DNA of 64,000 bases, taken from Streptomyces nodosus. GTDB taxonomy: Bacteria > Actinomycetota > Actinomycetes > Streptomycetales > Streptomycetaceae. The stretch spans positions 6,296,001 to 6,360,000 of the forward strand of contig NZ_CP023747.1 in assembly GCF_008704995.1 (NCBI RefSeq). The letters are read 5' to 3'. The notes beneath the pieces are model-generated. The model saw only the letters and a list, made by a program, of their open reading frames with translations, was not told where the DNA came from and did not search any database. This document shows, in pieces, positions 62,668-64,000 of this stretch. Positions within the stretch are counted from its first letter, which is position 1, and the number at the start of each line of letters is the position of its first letter. The translations under genes and the position numbers were made by a program.

Positions 62668-64000
62668 TACGCGGCCATGCGCTCCCGCACGGCGGCGGAG
62701 AACAACTCGGGGCCCAGCGCATCGGAGTGCGCCAGACCTTCCGGAGAGAGCCGCAGCAGCTCCGGGCCGCCGGAGTCGTCCAGCCAGCCCCGGTCGTGGA
62801 AACGCTCCAGCTCGACGGCGAAGTCCTCGCCGGGCGCGCTGCCGAAACGGGTCCGATAGCCCGCGACGGACATGCCCTCGGCCTGCAGCATCGACTGCAG
62901 CAGATGCCGGCGCCTGGCCTCCTCCGCGTTCATCTCCCAGCCGAAGTCGGCATGCCGGAAGTCCTCGGCCGAGCGGGCGGTGTAGTCGTCGATGATCCCG
63001 CGTATACGGTGCATGTCCACGGCGTAGTCGAAGGAGTAGTGCACCCTCCGGGTGTACGAGCGGGAGCCGCAGCCGAGGCCGACCATGCCGTCGGTCTGGC
63101 ACGCGTAGTCCTCCCCGCCGCCGACGGGGGCGTCCCGACGGCGGAACATCCGCATCGACACCTGCTCATAGCCGCGCGCCAGCAGATGGTCGCGGCCGTG
63201 GCGGTACAGCCGCAGCCGCTGCTCGTCCCAGTCGGCTTCGCCGGCCGCCCGGTCGTGGTGCCGGCCGAGACCGGTCAGCGGGCGCACATAGAGGGGATAG
63301 AGATACAACTCCTCCGGCCGCCAGACGAGGGCGGCGTCCAGGGACCGGGTCCAGGTCTCCTCGGTCTGGCCGCCGATGCCGTAGATCAGATCGATGTTGA
63401 GGACCGGGATGCCGGCGGCGCGGATCCGGGCGAGGGCCGCCTCCACCTCCGCCCGGCGCTGGGGGCGTACCGCCGTCCGCGCCTCGGTGTCGACGAAGCT
63501 CTGCACACCCAGGCTCAGCCGGGTGGCGCCGCGGTCGGCCAGCACGGCCAGCCGGTCGGCGGTCGCCGTGGCGGGCGAGGCCTCCACCGACAGCGGGATC
63601 GCGGTGAGATCGGCACCCAGCCCGCGCTCGGCGAGATCGCACAGCCGCTCCAGCTCCGCGGCCTCCAGGAACGTCGGAGTGCCGCCGCCGAAGGCCGCGT
63701 TCGCGAACCGCGCCCCGTCGCCCAGCGCCTCGGACACCGCGGACGCCTGACGTTCCAGCGCGTCCAGATAGGCGGTGGTCAGCCCCTCCGGAGCCCCGAT
63801 CCGGGTGAACAGATTGCAGAAACCGCAGCGGACCTCGCAGAACGGGATGTGGAAGTAGAGCGAGAGGGCGTCCTTCGGCTCCCCCGCCCACAGCTCCCGC
63901 AGGGAGGCCCGCTCCCGGCGCAGCGGCCGGTACGCGGTCTTGTGCGGATAGGCGTAGACATACTGCTGGTAGGGGCGGACGACGGGCGCGGTCGCCGTTT
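62655..64000 (-). CDS. STM4012-family radical SAM protein (5' end outside window)
   Basis: The reverse-strand frame is open from the window edge to the stop at 62655, at least 448 residues. IPFCEVRCGFCNLFTRIG is a HemW-like CxxxCxxC motif. FANAAFGGGTPTFLEAAELERLCDL is the SAM-binding GGGTP motif. RLSLGVQSFVDTEARTAVRPQRRAEVEAALARIRAAGIPVLNIDLIYGIGGQTEETWTRSL is typical of the coproporphyrinogen-dehydrogenase-like branch. Later GGGEDYACQTDGMVGLGCGSRSYTRRVHYSFDYA distinguishes the STM4012 family. Reading only from internal Met or GTG codons would miss the iron-sulfur motif, so the gene certainly begins to the right of the window. Confidence 0.9.
   Translation of the reverse strand, partial: TATAPVVRPYQQYVYAYPHKTAYRPLRRERASLRELWAGEPKDALSLYFHIPFCEVRCGFCNLFTRIGAPEGLTTAYLDALERQASAVSEALGDGARFANAAFGGGTPTFLEAAELERLCDLAERGLGADLTAIPLSVEASPATATADRLAVLADRGATRLSLGVQSFVDTEARTAVRPQRRAEVEAALARIRAAGIPVLNIDLIYGIGGQTEETWTRSLDAALVWRPEELYLYPLYVRPLTGLGRHHDRAAGEADWDEQRLRLYRHGRDHLLARGYEQVSMRMFRRRDAPVGGGEDYACQTDGMVGLGCGSRSYTRRVHYSFDYAVDMHRIRGIIDDYTARSAEDFRHADFGWEMNAEEARRRHLLQSMLQAEGMSVAGYRTRFGSAPGEDFAVELERFHDRGWLDDSGGPELLRLSPEGLAHSDALGPELFSAAVRERMAAYEPK

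Overview
The window is very GC-rich, densely coding DNA with strong G/C third-position bias, AGGAG-type ribosome sites, many GTG starts and ATGA stop/start overlaps. The gene content (a conservon, a Rox/HelR rifamycin-resistance pair with rifamycin-associated elements, MAB_1171c/ImmA pair, MsiK-type sugar ABC transport without its own ATPase) points to a Streptomyces chromosome. No rRNA, tRNA, CRISPR array, transposase or phage gene was seen.

Layout. 1-1.6 kb: 3' part of a MAB_1171c-type membrane protein and an ImmA/IrrE-like metallopeptidase. 1.7-5.6 kb: APC permease and YtcJ-like amidohydrolase, divergent from a TetR regulator with a palindromic operator between them. 5.9-8.3 kb: cytochrome bd oxidase cydAB. 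8.4-9.5 kb: secreted ParB/Srx-fold protein. 9.56-9.72 kb: probable small RNA with promoter and intrinsic terminator. 10-12.9 kb: 3'-truncated Rhs/LamG protein running into a ~71-bp tandem repeat array. 12.9-14.5 kb: rifampicin monooxygenase (rox) with its RAE. 14.7-23.8 kb: LacI regulator, sugar-binding lipoprotein, two permeases, a secreted GH87-type alpha-1,3-glucanase with duplicated CBM35 domains and an intracellular GH13 alpha-glucosidase, readable as an alpha-1,3-glucan utilisation locus. 23.9-25.8 kb: DinB, TOPRIM and DUF1062 proteins. 26.0-28.35 kb: helR, an RNA-polymerase-protecting HelD-like protein, with a second RAE. 28.5-33.9 kb: IclR regulator and PepE peptidase divergent from DUF1177, NCS1 permease and M20 peptidase genes. 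34-37.4 kb: a small hypothetical protein and a secreted ExeM/NucH-type nuclease. 37.8-45.3 kb: an HTH protein and a conservon (cvnA-B-C-D) ending in two P450s and a crotonase; CvnB is a double roadblock protein and the first P450 lacks ExxR. 45.7-48.9 kb: malic enzyme and fumarase. 49-56.2 kb: F420-type reductase, two inositol-monophosphatase-fold proteins, LysR, secreted VOC-like protein, an N-terminally truncated MFS exporter and an aquaporin-family channel. 56.3-58.2 kb: secreted S15 (Xaa-Pro dipeptidyl) peptidase. 59-61.7 kb: large LAL-type ATPase without its DNA-binding domain. 61.7-64 kb: STM4011 and STM4012 radical-SAM proteins, the start of a conserved cluster of unknown function that continues outside the window.

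The most interesting features are the two RAE loci. Each 19-bp element overlaps the -35 box of the resistance-gene promoter and also that of an oppositely oriented promoter. The flank containing this second promoter is conserved between rox and helR and is followed at once by an RNA hairpin. Other notable points are the tandem-repeat array after the broken rhs gene, the unassigned small RNA, the paired operator sites 21 bp apart in the alpha-glucan locus, and TTA (bldA-dependent) codons in cvnC and rhs.
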